64,000 nt of DNA from Candidatus Pantoea deserta (GCF_003813865.1 NZ_RMVG01000001.1:62001-126000), one strand, 5' to 3'; positions 1 to 10,167 are shown, counted from the stretch's first letter. Made by a program: numbers and translations. The notes: a model not told the origin generated them from the letters alone.

Positions 1-774
1 CATCTGCGTCAGTGGAAAGCCAGCGGCCGTAAGTTCGCTACCCTGACCGCCTATGATTTCAGCTTCGCCCGCCTGTTCGCCGACGAGGGCATTCAGGTAA
101 TGCTGATCGGCGATTCGCTCGGCATGACCGTACAGGGCCATGAATCCACGCTGCCGGTAACGGTGGCCGACATCGCCTATCACACCGCCGCCGTACGACG
201 CGGGGCGCCCCAGGCGCTGGTGATGGCCGATCTGCCCTTTATGAGCTATGCCACGCCGCAGCAAACCTTTGACAGCGCCGCGCAGCTGATGCGCGCAGGC
301 GCCAATATGGTCAAGCTGGAGGGCGGTGAATGGCTGGCGGAAACGGTGCGCATGTTGACCGAGCGCGCGGTGCCGGTGTGCGGTCATCTTGGCCTGACGC
401 CGCAGTCGGTCAATATCTTCGGCGGCTATAAGGTTCAGGGCCGTGACGAAGCGGCCGCCGACCGGCTGCTGGCCGACGCGCTGGCGCTGGAAGCCGCAGG
501 CGCGCAGTTGATGGTGCTGGAGTGCGTGCCGGTCTCGCTGGCGCAGCGTATTACCCAGGCGTTAACGATCCCGGTGATTGGCATTGGCGCAGGCAACGTG
601 ACCGACGGCCAGATTCTGGTGATGCACGACGCCTTCGGCATTACCGGCGGCCATATTCCAAAGTTTGCTAAAAACTTTCTCGCCGAGGCGGGCGACATAC
701 GCGCCGCTATCCGTCACTATATCGCCGAAGTCGAAGCGGGAACCTACCCTGCGGCGGAACACAGTTTCCAGTAA
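1..774 (+). CDS. panB: 3-methyl-2-oxobutanoate hydroxymethyltransferase (5' end cut by window)
   Basis: Cytoplasmic PanB transfers a hydroxymethyl group from 5,10-methylene-THF to 2-oxoisovalerate, giving ketopantoate, the first committed step of pantothenate synthesis. The frame is open from base 1 ([19 protein letters not shown]); by comparison with E. coli PanB only about 8 N-terminal residues are missing. The Mg-binding region [12 protein letters not shown] (here starting IGDSLGM), the HLGLTPQS segment and the GIGAGN phosphate-type loop are all present, and the C-terminus EHSFQ matches the family. It is followed 15 bp later by panC, so panB-panC-panD form one operon. Internal ATG at 100 is not the true start because homology continues upstream. 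Confidence 0.97.
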   Translation, partial: HLRQWKASGRKFATLTAYDFSFARLFADEGIQVMLIGDSLGMTVQGHESTLPVTVADIAYHTAAVRRGAPQALVMADLPFMSYATPQQTFDSAAQLMRAGANMVKLEGGEWLAETVRMLTERAVPVCGHLGLTPQSVNIFGGYKVQGRDEAAADRLLADALALEAAGAQLMVLECVPVSLAQRITQALTIPVIGIGAGNVTDGQILVMHDAFGITGGHIPKFAKNFLAEAGDIRAAIRHYIAEVEAGTYPAAEHSFQ

Positions 775-789
775 TTCAGGAGCTTTATC

Positions 790-1644
790 GTGCTGATCAT
801 TGAAACCTTGCCCATGCTGCGCCGTGAAATTCGTCGCTGGCGGCAACAGGGAAAACGCATCGCGCTGGTGCCTACCATGGGCAATCTGCATGACGGTCAC
901 TTAACGCTGGTGGATGAGGCGCGCGAGCGCGCCGATATTGTCGTGGTCTCGGTGTTCGTCAACCCGATGCAGTTCGATCGCGCCGACGATCTGGCGCGCT
1001 ATCCCCGCACGTTGCAGGAAGATTGCGAGAAGCTTAATCGTCGCAGCGTTGACGTGGTGTTCGCGCCCGCGCCCGCGGAAGTCTACCCGCAGGGGCTGGC
1101 GAATCAGACCTTTGTCGAAGTGCCGGGGCTGTCATCGCTGCTGGAGGGCGCAAGCCGGCCGGGCCATTTTCGCGGCGTCGCCACCATCGTCAGCAAGCTG
1201 TTTAATCTGGTCCAGCCCGATATTGCCTGCTTCGGCGAGAAGGACTTTCAGCAGCTGGCGATTATCCGCAAAATGGTGGCGGATATGGGTTTCGATATTG
1301 AAATTGTCGGCGTCCCTACGGTGCGCGCCAGAGATGGGCTGGCGCTCAGCTCGCGTAACGGCTACCTCAGCGCCGACGAACGCAAGCTCGCGCCGGTGCT
1401 GGCGCAGGTGATGAACAGCATGGCGGCGCGTCTCGCCAACGGCGAACGTCACATTGAAGAGATTATCGAAACCGCCGAGACTGAACTGCGCGAAAAAGGA
1501 TTACGTCCGGACGGCCTGGCTATCTGCGACGCTGAAACGCTGGAGCCGCTGACGGTTGAGAGCCAGCGCGCCGTGATCCTGATGGCCGCATGGCTGGGTA
1601 ACGCGCGTCTGATTGATAACCAACAGGTCGACCTTACGCAGTAA
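790..1644 (+). CDS. panC: Pantothenate synthetase
   Basis: PanC condenses pantoate and beta-alanine with ATP to give pantothenate. The 284-residue product matches E. coli PanC over its whole length. The HIGH-like motif (TMGNLHDGH, near residues 29-37) and the KMSKS-like segment (LSSRNGYL, near 186) mark it as a nucleotidyltransferase-fold enzyme. The start is GTG at 790, preceded by AGGAGC; the next residues LIIETLP match the E. coli N-terminus, which supports this non-ATG start. E. coli has yadD between panC and panD; here panC is followed directly by panD after 37 bp. Confidence 0.97.
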   Translation: MLIIETLPMLRREIRRWRQQGKRIALVPTMGNLHDGHLTLVDEARERADIVVVSVFVNPMQFDRADDLARYPRTLQEDCEKLNRRSVDVVFAPAPAEVYPQGLANQTFVEVPGLSSLLEGASRPGHFRGVATIVSKLFNLVQPDIACFGEKDFQQLAIIRKMVADMGFDIEIVGVPTVRARDGLALSSRNGYLSADERKLAPVLAQVMNSMAARLANGERHIEEIIETAETELREKGLRPDGLAICDAETLEPLTVESQRAVILMAAWLGNARLIDNQQVDLTQ

Positions 1645-1681
1645 GCGCAGGTCATTGTCAGTAAGAACAAGAAGGTCTTTT

Positions 1682-2062
1682 ATGATTCGTACCGTTTTAC
1701 AAGGCAAGCTGCACCGCGTGAAGGTGACTCAGGCGGATTTGAACTACGAAGGTTCCTGCGCCATCGATCAGGATTTTCTGGATGCCTCCGGCATTCTGCA
1801 ATATGAAGCCATCGATATTTACAACGTCACCAATGGCCAGCGCTTCTCCACCTACGCCATTGCCGCCGAGCGCGGGTCAAAGATCATTTCGGTGAACGGC
1901 GCGGCGGCGCGCTGCGCCTGCGAAGGCGACATCCTGATTATCTGCTCTTACGTGCAGGTCGAGGATGCGGAAGCGCGCCAGTGGCAGCCTAAGGTCGCCT
2001 ATTTTGAAGGCGAGAATGAGATGAAGCGCCTGGCGAAGGCATTACCGGTGCAGGTCGCCTGA
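1682..2062 (+). CDS. panD: Aspartate 1-decarboxylase proenzyme
   Basis: PanD makes beta-alanine from aspartate and feeds panC. The ATG at 1682, preceded by AAGAAGG, gives 126 residues, the usual length. An open frame extends further upstream but has no homology there. Gly24-Ser25 (in YEGSCAID) is the self-cleavage site that produces the pyruvoyl cofactor; Lys9, Tyr58 region and Arg54 context ([10 protein letters not shown]) are kept. It is the last gene of the panBCD operon; a bidirectional terminator follows at 2209-2238. Confidence 0.97.
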   Translation: MIRTVLQGKLHRVKVTQADLNYEGSCAIDQDFLDASGILQYEAIDIYNVTNGQRFSTYAIAAERGSKIISVNGAAARCACEGDILIICSYVQVEDAEARQWQPKVAYFEGENEMKRLAKALPVQVA

Positions 2063-2070
2063 GGGGGCAG

Positions 2071-2192
2071 TGCTGACGTGGGCGACGTGAACCGTTCGCA
2101 AAGACGCGAAAGACGGCTTCCCTGCCCGCTCGGTCCACGCCTTCCATGGCGTGGGACGCTTTGCTCTTCGGTTCACGTCGCCCACTTGTCAG
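2071..2192. repeat. Large palindromic element with 17-bp perfect inverted arms
   Basis: Arms at 2078-2094 and 2169-2185 (GTGGGCGACGTGAACCG and its exact complement) are perfectly inverted. Past a 2-nt bulge, CTGAC/GTCAG adds five more pairs. The roughly 74-bp interior holds a further stem, CCACGCC/GGCGTGG around 2137-2155, and a weaker GCAAAG pairing. It lies just after panD and before the terminator, and no ORF uses it. It looks like a small palindromic repeat element rather than a simple terminator; it is not ERIC by sequence. Whether copies exist elsewhere cannot be seen here. Confidence 0.6.
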
Positions 2193-2208
2193 GCTACTGA
2201 GCCGTCTG

Positions 2209-2238
2209 AAAAAAAAGCAGCCATCTGGCTGCTTTTTT
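2209..2238. terminator. Bidirectional terminator between panD and yadH
   Basis: An A-tract, GCAGCC-atct-GGCTGC and a T-tract form a short GC stem with U-runs readable on both strands. It ends panBCD on the plus strand and yadGH on the minus strand. Confidence 0.85.
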
Positions 2239-2240
2239 TA

Positions 2241-3011
2241 TCAGGTGCGCAGACCGCGTCCGCGCTGAATCAGCACGTAGACCAGAATGTAAAACACCAG
2301 GATAAAGGCAATCAGCACCGACAGCGTAAACACCAGCGGCACATCGTTGATGCCCAGAAAGCCGAAGCGGAAACCGCTGATCATATAGACGATAGGGTTA
2401 AGCTTCGACACCGCCTGCCAGAACGGCGGCAGTAGCGTAAGCGAGTAGAACACCCCGCCCAGGTAGGTCAGCGGCGTCAGCACAAAGGTCGGGATCAGGC
2501 TGATGTCGTCAAAGGTACGCGCAAACACGGCGTTGAGCAGGCCGGCCAGCGAAAACAGGATCGCCGTCAGCAGCAGCGTTACCCCGACCATCGACCAGGC
2601 GTGAACGTGAAACGGCACAAAGAACAGCGAAATCGCCGTTACCAGCACGCCGACGCACAGCCCGCGCGCCACCCCGCCGCCGACGTAACCGGCGATAATA
2701 ATATGGGTTGGCACCGGCGCGACCAGCAGCTCTTCGATATTACGCTGAAACTTGGCGCTAAAGAACGACGAAGCGACGTTGGCGTAGGCGTTGGTGATCA
2801 CCGCCATCATAATCAGCCCCGGCACGATAAACTGCATATAGCTAAAGCCGTGCATATCGCCGATACGTGAGCCAATCAGGTTGCCGAAGATAATAAAGTA
2901 GAGCGTCATGGTGATCACCGGCGGCACCAGCGTCTGGATCCAGATGCGTGCGAAACGGTTGATCTCTTTAGCCCAGATGCTTTTTAGCGCCACCCAGTAC
3001 AAATGTGTCAT
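2241..3011 (-). CDS. yadH: ABC-2 type transport permease YadH
   Basis: Inner-membrane permease of 256 residues, the same length as E. coli YadH and close to it throughout (start THLYWVALKSIWAKE, end LIQRGRGLRT). About six hydrophobic segments are spaced along the protein, and the region around YLGGVFYSLTLLPPFWQ is the ABC-2 signature. It pairs with the ATPase YadG, with which it overlaps by 4 bp (ATGA), so the two are translationally coupled. The substrate of YadGH is not established; a drug or polysaccharide-type exporter is the family expectation. Confidence 0.95.
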   Translation of the reverse strand: MTHLYWVALKSIWAKEINRFARIWIQTLVPPVITMTLYFIIFGNLIGSRIGDMHGFSYMQFIVPGLIMMAVITNAYANVASSFFSAKFQRNIEELLVAPVPTHIIIAGYVGGGVARGLCVGVLVTAISLFFVPFHVHAWSMVGVTLLLTAILFSLAGLLNAVFARTFDDISLIPTFVLTPLTYLGGVFYSLTLLPPFWQAVSKLNPIVYMISGFRFGFLGINDVPLVFTLSVLIAFILVFYILVYVLIQRGRGLRT

Positions 3012-3931
3012 GCTTTCACTCCTTTGCCCTGCACCAGGCTGACAAACAGCTCTTCCAGACGGTTCGCTTTATTACGCATACTCAATACCTGCACGCCCTG
3101 CGCGCTCAGCTGATTAAACACGCTATTCAGACCCTGCTCGCGCATGACCTCCACTTCCAGCGTTGAGGTATCCACCAGGCGGTACTGAAACCCTTCCAGC
3201 CTGGGCAGCGGACTGCGCGGCGCAAGGTCGAGAATAAAGGTTTCTGACTGTAGCTTAGCCAGCAGCCCTTTCATTGAGGTGTTTTCCACCAGCTCGCCGC
3301 TCTGGATAATGCCGATATTGCGGCACAGCATTTCCGCCTCTTCCAGATAGTGCGTGGTAAGAATAATGGTGGTGCCTTTGGCGTTGAGATCCTTCAGGAA
3401 GGTCCACATAGAGCGGCGTAGTTCGATATCCACGCCCGCCGTCGGCTCGTCGAGGATCAGCAGTTTTGGCTCATGCATCAGGGCGCGGGCGATCATCAGA
3501 CGGCGCTTCATCCCGCCGGAGAGCATCCGCGCGCGCTCGTTGCGTTTGCCCCACAGATCGAGCTGGGTCAGATACTTTTCCGCGCGCTGCTGCGCCTCAC
3601 GGCGCTCGACGCCGTAGTAGCCCGCCTGGTTGACCACGATTTGCAGCACGGTCTCAAACGGATTGAAGTTAAACTCCTGCGGCACCAGTCCCAGTTGGCG
3701 TTTGGCGTTGACCATCTCTTTTTCGAGGTCGTATCCGAACACGCGCACGCTGCCGCCTGATTTGTTGACCAGCGAACTGATAATACCGATGGTGGTGGAC
3801 TTGCCTGCGCCGTTTGGTCCCAGCAGCGCATAAAAATCACCGGCTTCAACGTTAAGATCTATTCCTTTCAGCGCCTGTACGCCGCCGGAATAGGTCTTCG
3901 TCAGCCGGGAAAGTTCCAGTGCATAAGTCAT
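3008..3931 (-). CDS. yadG: ABC transporter ATP-binding protein YadG
   Basis: A 307-residue ATPase subunit. Walker A is GPNGAGKST (about residues 38-46), the signature is LSGGMKRR (near 137), Walker B is LLILDEPTAGVD (near 156), and the switch His is in TTHYLEEAE. The C-terminal 80 residues resemble the regulatory tail of ABC-2 exporter ATPases. It is the first gene of yadGH. In E. coli the carbonic anhydrase gene can lies next to yadG; here it is absent, and hpt is the upstream neighbour after 223 bp. Confidence 0.95.
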   Translation of the reverse strand: MTYALELSRLTKTYSGGVQALKGIDLNVEAGDFYALLGPNGAGKSTTIGIISSLVNKSGGSVRVFGYDLEKEMVNAKRQLGLVPQEFNFNPFETVLQIVVNQAGYYGVERREAQQRAEKYLTQLDLWGKRNERARMLSGGMKRRLMIARALMHEPKLLILDEPTAGVDIELRRSMWTFLKDLNAKGTTIILTTHYLEEAEMLCRNIGIIQSGELVENTSMKGLLAKLQSETFILDLAPRSPLPRLEGFQYRLVDTSTLEVEVMREQGLNSVFNQLSAQGVQVLSMRNKANRLEELFVSLVQGKGVKA

Positions 3932-4154
3932 TCCGAATCCATATCCTGTTTTAATGTCGGGGTGTCGCGATGGACATAGGGAGCCGCTGGCTGGCGCGAT
4001 GTCGCCGCAACGTTGCTACTTATGATGAGCCACCCGGAGCGTAAAATCTTCCCGGATGGGCATTTTTTTGCGGAGGTGTCAGGCTGATGCCCGAACCGGA
4101 GCACAGCCTACACCAGGCCGACGCCGTCGGCCTTGGAAGATTGTGCGGTCAGAC

Positions 4155-4691
4155 TCAGGATTCGAGCGGCACCACTTTGCCGATATAGGGCAGATGACGA
4201 TAGCGCTGGGCATAGTCGATACCGAAGCCGACCACAAACTCGTCAGGGATCGAGAAACCGACATACTCCACCTTGACGTCTACTTCGCGACGTTCAGGTT
4301 TATCCAGCAGCGTACAGATGGCGAGCGATTTCGGCTCGCGCAGGCGCAGGATCTCGCGCACCTTGCTCAGCGTGTTGCCGGAGTCGATGATGTCTTCCAC
4401 GATCAGCACGTCTTTGCCGCGAATGTCTTCGTCGAGATCCTTGAGGATTTTTACATCGCGCGAGCTGGACATGCCGCTGCCGTAGCTGGAGGCGGTCATA
4501 AAATCGACTTCATGCGGCACCTCAACGGCGCGGCAAAGATCCGCCATAAACATAAAGGAGCCGCGCAGCAGTCCGACCAGCACCATTTCGCTGCCGCTGT
4601 CGCGATAGCGCTCAGAAATCTCTTTACCCAGTTCAGCAATACGCGTTGCAATCGCCTCGCTGGAAATCATCACTTCAACAGTATGTTTCAA
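4155..4691 (-). CDS. hpt: Hypoxanthine phosphoribosyltransferase
   Basis: Hpt salvages hypoxanthine (and guanine less well) to IMP using PRPP. The 178-residue protein carries the PRPP loop [14 protein letters not shown] (residues about 95-108), the flexible loop with the Ser-Tyr pair (TASSYGSGM, about 66-74), and Lys/Asp purine-contact residues near the C-terminal [11 protein letters not shown]. It is a single-gene unit, divergent from the PLP enzyme gene starting at 4951. The 259-bp gap between them should carry both promoters. Confidence 0.97.
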   Translation of the reverse strand: MKHTVEVMISSEAIATRIAELGKEISERYRDSGSEMVLVGLLRGSFMFMADLCRAVEVPHEVDFMTASSYGSGMSSSRDVKILKDLDEDIRGKDVLIVEDIIDSGNTLSKVREILRLREPKSLAICTLLDKPERREVDVKVEYVGFSIPDEFVVGFGIDYAQRYRHLPYIGKVVPLES

Positions 4692-4950
4692 AACCTGTAC
4701 TTCTCGTTGATTTTAATGGATTTGCCCATCCTCAGCAGCGGATGAACAGGGAGAATCCGCTCAGACCTGAGCGAATAGCGACTGGCAGGAGAGTATCACA
4801 GCTTGCCAGATGCGGCGAGATGCCGCAGGGTTTCTCTGCAACCAGATGATATTTACTTAGAACTTCCCGGACTTTAACAGAACAATTCTCTACGTGTTAG
4901 CCTGTGCTCAACATATCGTTACCTTACCGCTGCCCTGAGCAGGAGATCCC

Positions 4951-6234
4951 ATGTCACAACACGCAAGTAAAAAAACCCATATTGGCGATCGTAAGCTGCA
5001 CCCTGAAACCCAGATGCTGAATTATGGCTACGATCCGCGCCTGTCGGAAGGCGCGGTGAAACCGCCGGTGTTTCTGACCTCGACCTTTGTGTTTAACAGC
5101 GCCGAAGAGGGACGCGACTTCTTTGATTATGTTGCCGGACGCCGCGAGCCGCCGGAAGGCAAAAGCGGCGGTTTGATCTATTCGCGCTTTAACCATCCCA
5201 ACAGCGAAATCGTTGAAGACAGGCTGGCCGTTTATGAAGAGGCCGAGAGCTGCGCCCTGTTCTCATCGGGCATGTCGGCCATCTCCACCACCCTGCTCAC
5301 CTTTGCGCGCCCCGGCGATGTAATCCTGCACTCGCAGCCGCTGTACGGCGGCACCGAAACGCTGCTCAGCAAGACCCTGCACAATCTCAATATTGAGCCG
5401 GTCGGCTTTAGCGACGGCACCGATGAAGAAAAAGTTCGCGCCGCCGCGCAGAAAGCGCTGGGGCTGGGCCGCGTCGCGCTGATCCTGATTGAAACGCCCG
5501 CGAACCCCACGAATAGCCTGGTCGATATTGCGCTGATTGCGCGCATCGCTGACGAGATCGCTCAGCAGCAGGGATCGCGTCCGGTCGTTGCCTGCGACAA
5601 TACGCTGCTTGGCCCGCTGTTTCAGCGCCCCCTCAACTTCGGCGCCGATCTGTCGCTCTACTCCCTGACCAAATACGTCGGCGGCCATTCCGATCTTATT
5701 GCCGGCGCAGTGATGGGCAGTAAAGCGCTGGTTACGCAGATACGCTCGCTGCGCAGCGCTATCGGCACCCAGCTCGATCCGCACTCCAGCTGGATGATTG
5801 GACGTTCGCTGGAGACGCTGTCGCTGCGTATGGAGAAGGCCAGCCAGAACGCCGAAGCGGTGGCGACCTTTTTGCGCGACCATGAAAAGGTCGCGAAGCT
5901 ACAGTGGCTGCCCTGGCTCGATGAAAATAGCGCAGAGGGCCGCACCTGGCGTCAGCAATGTAGCGGCGCAGGCTCGACCTTCTCGTTTGATATTGTCGGC
6001 GGGCAGCCAGCCGCGTTCCGGTTCCTCAACGCACTGGCGCTGTTTAAACAGGCGGTCAGTCTGGGCGGCACCGAATCGCTCGCCAGCCATCCCGGCAGCA
6101 CTACCCATTCCGGCGTGCCGGAAGCGGTGCGTCAGCGCATCGGTATCAGCGAGGCGACCGTTCGCCTCTCTATCGGCATCGAGAACGCAGGCGATCTGAT
6201 AGAAGATATTCGCCTGGCGCTGGAAAAAGCCTGA
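4951..6234 (+). CDS. Cys/Met metabolism PLP-dependent lyase or synthase family protein
   Basis: A 427-residue fold-type I PLP enzyme of the cystathionine gamma-synthase/methionine gamma-lyase family. The PLP lysine is in [14 protein letters not shown] (about residue 240). The YSRFNHPN segment (about 75-82), the SSGMSAIS phosphate loop (about 107) and [12 protein letters not shown] near the C-terminus are family marks. The ATG follows AGGAG by 6 bp. The exact reaction cannot be read from sequence: cystathionine synthesis, or gamma-elimination of methionine, homocysteine or cystathionine are all possible. E. coli has gcd at this position between hpt and cueO. The gene ends flush against the convergent cueO stop (no gap). 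Confidence 0.85.
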   Translation: MSQHASKKTHIGDRKLHPETQMLNYGYDPRLSEGAVKPPVFLTSTFVFNSAEEGRDFFDYVAGRREPPEGKSGGLIYSRFNHPNSEIVEDRLAVYEEAESCALFSSGMSAISTTLLTFARPGDVILHSQPLYGGTETLLSKTLHNLNIEPVGFSDGTDEEKVRAAAQKALGLGRVALILIETPANPTNSLVDIALIARIADEIAQQQGSRPVVACDNTLLGPLFQRPLNFGADLSLYSLTKYVGGHSDLIAGAVMGSKALVTQIRSLRSAIGTQLDPHSSWMIGRSLETLSLRMEKASQNAEAVATFLRDHEKVAKLQWLPWLDENSAEGRTWRQQCSGAGSTFSFDIVGGQPAAFRFLNALALFKQAVSLGGTESLASHPGSTTHSGVPEAVRQRIGISEATVRLSIGIENAGDLIEDIRLALEKA

Positions 6235-7839
6235 TTAGCTGACGGTGAAGCCCAGCATCATGCCGGTGTCTTCATGTTCCAGCAGATGACAATGCGCCAT
6301 ATAGGCGTGTTCGGCGGCGGCGCGGTGATCGAAGCGCACCAGAACTTCGCTGCGCCAGCCGTCGACATTGACCATATCTTTCCAGCCCTGGCGATGCGGC
6401 GCAGGCGGCTTGCCGTTTTCTGACAGAATACGGAACTGGGTGCCGTGAATATGAAACGGGTGCAGCATCTTGTCGCCTTCACCGGAAATGGTCCATTTCT
6501 CCAGCTGGCCGGGCGCAACGTTAAACATCGGCTTCGTCATACTAAACGCCTGACCGTTGATCTTGTTGCCGCTGTGGAAGTCGTAGCCTGAGGCTGCGCC
6601 GTGCGCGTCATGCATCGACATATCATGGTCGCCCATCGCCATATCGTGGCCGCTCATCGCCGTGGCAGCGCCGCCTGAAGACATGGCATGATGATCGCCC
6701 GCGTTGCCCATCGCTTTGTCGCCGTAGCGTCGCATCAGCGCCGCCATGCCCTGCTGGTCGAGCTGCGGATCCATCATCAGCTGTAGCCAGCGCGTGTTAA
6801 GGCCTTCCGCTGAAGGCACCGCCGGCAGCTGTACCAGCTGGTCCGGCAGCGTCGCGCTCGCCATCACGCGCAGCGGCAGGATTTGCACCAGCGGCAGCGG
6901 CTGGTCGAACGGAGCCAGCGTCATGCCCATCTGCTCCACCGGCAAGGTAACGAGATCGAAGGCTTTGCCGTCAGAGGTATCCACCATCACTTCAAAACGT
7001 TCGCCCGGCAGCAGCGGCAGCGACGCCACCTTCACCGGTTCGGCCAGCAGTCCGCCATCGCTGCCGATCACATAGAGCGGCCGGTTATCGCTGGCGGCGA
7101 TATGCAGCGAGCGCGCATTGCAGCCGTTCAGCAAACGCAGGCGCAGCCAGCCGCGCGGCACCGCCTGCTGCGGATACTGCACGCCATTGGTCAGCATCAT
7201 ATCGCCGAACCAGCCCACCGCAGCGCTCATGATGTCGAGCTGATAGTCGATGCGGCTGCCGTCCTGCGTGAGCCGCTTGTCCTGAAAAATAAGCGGTACA
7301 TCGTCTGAACCCCACTGCGTCGGCAGGCGCAGCTTGTCGGTTTCATCATCCTGCAACAGGATCAACCCCGCCAGCCCTTGCGCCACCTGATGCCCGGTTT
7401 TGCCGTGCAGATGCGGGTGAAACCAGCAGGTTGCGGCAGGCTGATCCGGCGTAAAGCTCACCTGACGCGTCGTGCCGGGTTCGATGCGCGCCATCGGACC
7501 GCCGTCAACGTCGCCAGGGATGGCCAGCCCGTGCCAGTGCAGCGTCGTCGCTTCAGGCAGCTGGTTACGGATATTGACCGAGACCGTTTTGCCGCGGCGC
7601 AGCACAACGGCGGGACCGAGTAAACTGCCGTTATAGCCCCAGGTCGGCACATCCTTGCCCTGCCACTGGCTGGTGCCCGTCATCGCGGTAAGCTGGATCT
7701 GGCCGCGCGGATCCGGCTCCAGCCGTGAAGGAACCGGCAGCAGCGGGCGGCTGGCCGCCATCAGGGAACGACTCCAGAGCGGCAGCGCCCCGGCCGCGCT
7801 CAGGGCGGCGGTCAGTTTAAGGAAGTGGCGACGATGCAT
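6235..7839 (-). CDS. cueO: Multicopper oxidase CueO, Tat-exported
   Basis: Periplasmic cuprous oxidase that protects against copper. The 534-residue precursor starts with a twin-arginine signal (RRHFLK, then a hydrophobic stretch ending about residue 28). Copper ligands are visible in all four motifs: [21 protein letters not shown] and [14 protein letters not shown], the last with the type 1 Cys, His and Met. A Met/His-rich insert (about residues 390-425, with [12 protein letters not shown]) matches the substrate-copper region of CueO. A CueR-type promoter lies upstream at 7872-7902. Confidence 0.96.
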   Translation of the reverse strand: MHRRHFLKLTAALSAAGALPLWSRSLMAASRPLLPVPSRLEPDPRGQIQLTAMTGTSQWQGKDVPTWGYNGSLLGPAVVLRRGKTVSVNIRNQLPEATTLHWHGLAIPGDVDGGPMARIEPGTTRQVSFTPDQPAATCWFHPHLHGKTGHQVAQGLAGLILLQDDETDKLRLPTQWGSDDVPLIFQDKRLTQDGSRIDYQLDIMSAAVGWFGDMMLTNGVQYPQQAVPRGWLRLRLLNGCNARSLHIAASDNRPLYVIGSDGGLLAEPVKVASLPLLPGERFEVMVDTSDGKAFDLVTLPVEQMGMTLAPFDQPLPLVQILPLRVMASATLPDQLVQLPAVPSAEGLNTRWLQLMMDPQLDQQGMAALMRRYGDKAMGNAGDHHAMSSGGAATAMSGHDMAMGDHDMSMHDAHGAASGYDFHSGNKINGQAFSMTKPMFNVAPGQLEKWTISGEGDKMLHPFHIHGTQFRILSENGKPPAPHRQGWKDMVNVDGWRSEVLVRFDHRAAAEHAYMAHCHLLEHEDTGMMLGFTVS

Positions 7840-7871
7840 AGCTTATTCATCCGTGTGATAAGAGATGCCCC

Positions 7872-7902
7872 AGCCTAAACCCTTACCCTGCGGGAGGGTC
7901 AA
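7872..7902 (-). promoter_or_regulatory. CueR-type copper-responsive promoter of cueO
   Basis: On the minus strand TTGACC (7897-7902) and TAGGCT (7872-7877) are separated by 19 bp, the overlong spacing typical of MerR-family activators. The spacer holds a dyad, ACCCTCC-n7-TAAGGGT, close to the CueR box ACCTTCC-n7-GGAAGGT. It sits about 35 bp upstream of the cueO start codon. Copper induction through CueR is inferred. Confidence 0.8.
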
Positions 7903-8019
7903 GCCTTGATAGCGGAAACGCCTGAAAAAAGCAGCAGTAGCGGCATCTGCGGCAAAATAATCGGAATCCTGCCACTCTCTGTGCTATCGTCACAGAACGA
8001 TTAATGAAAGAGAATTACT

Positions 8020-8367
8020 ATGAAGAAAAGCATCAGGATCCTGTTACTGGCAGGACTCTTTGGCTTCTCCTCCACCAGTTTTGCCCTGAGCGAATCCGAA
8101 GCAGAAGATCTGGCCGATCTCACCGCTGTCTTTGTCTATCTGAAAAATGATTGTGGCTATCAGGATCTGCCCGATGCGCAAATCCGCAAGGCTCTGGTGT
8201 TTTTCGCCCAGCAGAACCGCTGGGATTTGAGCAATTACGCCAGCTACAACATGAAAGCGCTGGGTGAAGCGAGCTATAAAGATTTAAGCGGCATAGCCAT
8301 CACCAATGACAAGAAATGCAAGTCGCTGGCACGCGATTCGCTGAGCCTGCTCGCCTACGTCAAATAA
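8020..8367 (+). CDS. yacC: YacC family pilotin-like secreted protein
   Basis: A 115-residue exported protein that matches E. coli YacC in length and sequence, especially SESEAEDLADLTAVFVYLKNDCGY (given here in part: ADLTAVFVYLKNDCGY) and the C-terminal LARDSLSLLAYVK. A Sec signal peptide covers about residues 1-22 (cut after SFA). Two cysteines, in NDCGY and KKCKS, could form the disulfide seen in PulS/OutS-type pilotins. The family link suggests a role around outer-membrane secretins, but YacC itself has no fixed function. It precedes speE, as in E. coli. Confidence 0.9.
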   Translation: MKKSIRILLLAGLFGFSSTSFALSESEAEDLADLTAVFVYLKNDCGYQDLPDAQIRKALVFFAQQNRWDLSNYASYNMKALGEASYKDLSGIAITNDKKCKSLARDSLSLLAYVK

Positions 8368-8395
8368 CCCGCATCCCGCTCCCCTGCTGAACATT

Positions 8396-8415
8396 TGACC
8401 GTGCATGCACGGTCA
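8396..8415. promoter_or_regulatory. Perfect 20-bp palindrome upstream of speE
   Basis: TGACCGTGCA followed by its exact reverse complement TGCACGGTCA, with no loop bases. It lies 28 bp after yacC and 58 bp before speE. No T-tract follows, so an operator is as likely as a terminator. TTGACC at 8395-8400 could be a -35 element overlapping the left arm, but no well-spaced -10 follows. Confidence 0.5.
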
Positions 8416-8473
8416 GTTCTGGTTATGATGTGCCGCTCTTTTTCATGGCAACGTCATCAGAGAGGAGCCTACC

Positions 8474-9334
8474 ATGGCGCAAAAAGAGATGTGGTATGAA
8501 ACCCTTCATACCGGTTTCGGACAATATTTCACGGTCGACAAAGAGTTGTACCGCGAAAAGACAGCGCATCAGGATTTGATCATCTTCGAAAACGCACAGC
8601 TGGGCCGCGTAATGGCGCTGGACGGCGTGGTGCAGACCACCGAACGCGACGAATTTATCTATCATGAAATGATGACGCATGTGCCGCTGCTGGCGCACGG
8701 CGCGGCGAAGCGCGTGCTGATTATCGGCGGCGGCGACGGCGCGATGCTGCGCGAAGTCACGCGTCATCAGCAGCTGGAAAGCATCACAATGGTGGAGATC
8801 GACGCAGGCGTCGTCACCTTCTGTCAGCAGTATCTGCCCAATCACAGCCAGGGCGCCTATAACGATCCGCGTCTCAATCTGGTGATTGACGACGGCGTAA
8901 ACTTCGTCAGTCAGACCCGCGAAAAATTTGATGTGATTATCTCCGACTGCACCGACCCTGTGGGTCCGGGCGAGAGTCTGTTCACCTCTGAATTTTACGC
9001 TGGCTGTAAAAACGCGCTTAATCCCGGCGGCATTTTCGTGGCGCAAAACGGCGTCTGCTTTCTGCAACAGGAAGAAGCCGTTACCAGCCACCGCAAGCTC
9101 AGCCACTACTTCAGGGACGTCAGCTTTTATCAGGCGGCCATCCCGACCTACTACGGCGGCATTATGACCTTTGCCTGGGCGAGCGATAATCCGGCGCTGC
9201 GTCAGCTTGACCTGGCAACGTTGCAGGCGCGTTTCGATAAGGCAGGCCTGGCGTGCCGCTACTACAATCCGGCAATTCACAGCGGCAGTTTCGCGTTACC
9301 GCAATATCTGCTGAATGCGCTGTCTGCTGAATAA
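8474..9334 (+). CDS. speE: Spermidine synthase
   Basis: SpeE transfers an aminopropyl group from decarboxylated S-adenosylmethionine to putrescine. The 286-residue protein has the nucleotide-binding loop [12 protein letters not shown] (about residues 82-93), the acidic residue of VEIDAG (about 103) and the catalytic Asp in [11 protein letters not shown] (about 158). The start is ATG at 8474, with GAGGAG 7-12 bp upstream. It is followed 23 bp later by speD, which supplies its cosubstrate, so the two are one operon. Confidence 0.97.
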   Translation: MAQKEMWYETLHTGFGQYFTVDKELYREKTAHQDLIIFENAQLGRVMALDGVVQTTERDEFIYHEMMTHVPLLAHGAAKRVLIIGGGDGAMLREVTRHQQLESITMVEIDAGVVTFCQQYLPNHSQGAYNDPRLNLVIDDGVNFVSQTREKFDVIISDCTDPVGPGESLFTSEFYAGCKNALNPGGIFVAQNGVCFLQQEEAVTSHRKLSHYFRDVSFYQAAIPTYYGGIMTFAWASDNPALRQLDLATLQARFDKAGLACRYYNPAIHSGSFALPQYLLNALSAE

Positions 9335-9357
9335 CCTTTATAAGGAGGTGAACCAAA

Positions 9358-10167
9358 TTGCAAAAGCTTAAACTGCATGGCTTCAACAACCTGACCAAAA
9401 GCCTGAGTTTTTGTATTTACGACATCTGTTATGCGAATACTGAAGCCGAGCGCGATGGCTATATCGCCTACATCGACGAGCAGTACAATGCGAATCGTCT
9501 GACGGAAATCCTGACAGAGACCTGTTCGATTATCGGCGCAAATGTGCTGAATATCGCGCGTCAGGACTACGAGCCGCAGGGCGCCAGCGTGACCATTCTG
9601 GTCAGCGAAGAGCCGATCGATCCAAAGGATATTGATAATTCGGAACATCCCGGTCCGCTGCCTGACTCTATTGTGGCGCACCTGGATAAAAGTCATATCT
9701 GCGTGCACACCTATCCGGAAAGCCACCCTGAAGGCGGCCTGTGCACCTTCCGCGCCGATATTGAGGTTTCCACCTGCGGCGTGATTTCACCGCTGAAGGC
9801 GCTGAACTATCTGATTCACCAGCTGGAGTCAGACATCGTCACCGTCGACTATCGCGTACGCGGCTTTACCCGCGACGTGAATGGCGTAAAACATTTTATC
9901 GATCATGAAATTAATTCGATTCAGAACTTTATGTCGGAAGATATGAAGGCGATGTATGACATGGTGGATGTGAATGTTTATCAGGAGAATATCTTTCACA
10001 CCAAGATGCTGCTGAAAGAGTTCGAACTGAAACACTATTTGTTTAATACCCGTCCTGAAGATCTCAGCCCGGAAGAGCATAAGCGCATTACCGATCTGCT
10101 GTGGAAAGAGATGCGCGAGATTTACTATGGCCGCAATATTCCTGCGGTTGGACTGAAAACCTTGTAA
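9358..10167 (+). CDS. speD: S-adenosylmethionine decarboxylase proenzyme
   Basis: SpeD makes decarboxylated SAM for SpeE. The start is TTG at 9358, placed 5 bp after a strong AAGGAGGTGA ribosome site; the N-terminus [15 protein letters not shown] matches E. coli SpeD. The self-cleavage site that creates the pyruvoyl group is Lys111-Ser112 ([10 protein letters not shown]). The 269-residue length is slightly more than the 264 of E. coli because of a longer tail after the NIPAV end. Confidence 0.96.
   Translation: MQKLKLHGFNNLTKSLSFCIYDICYANTEAERDGYIAYIDEQYNANRLTEILTETCSIIGANVLNIARQDYEPQGASVTILVSEEPIDPKDIDNSEHPGPLPDSIVAHLDKSHICVHTYPESHPEGGLCTFRADIEVSTCGVISPLKALNYLIHQLESDIVTVDYRVRGFTRDVNGVKHFIDHEINSIQNFMSEDMKAMYDMVDVNVYQENIFHTKMLLKEFELKHYLFNTRPEDLSPEEHKRITDLLWKEMREIYYGRNIPAVGLKTL

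Noticed and set aside
4036..4075. Hairpin with a T-run in the yadG-hpt gap
   Set aside because: GAGCCACCCGGA and TCCCGGATGGGC pair imperfectly, and no plus-strand gene precedes them. It could be a relic of can, but I cannot support that.
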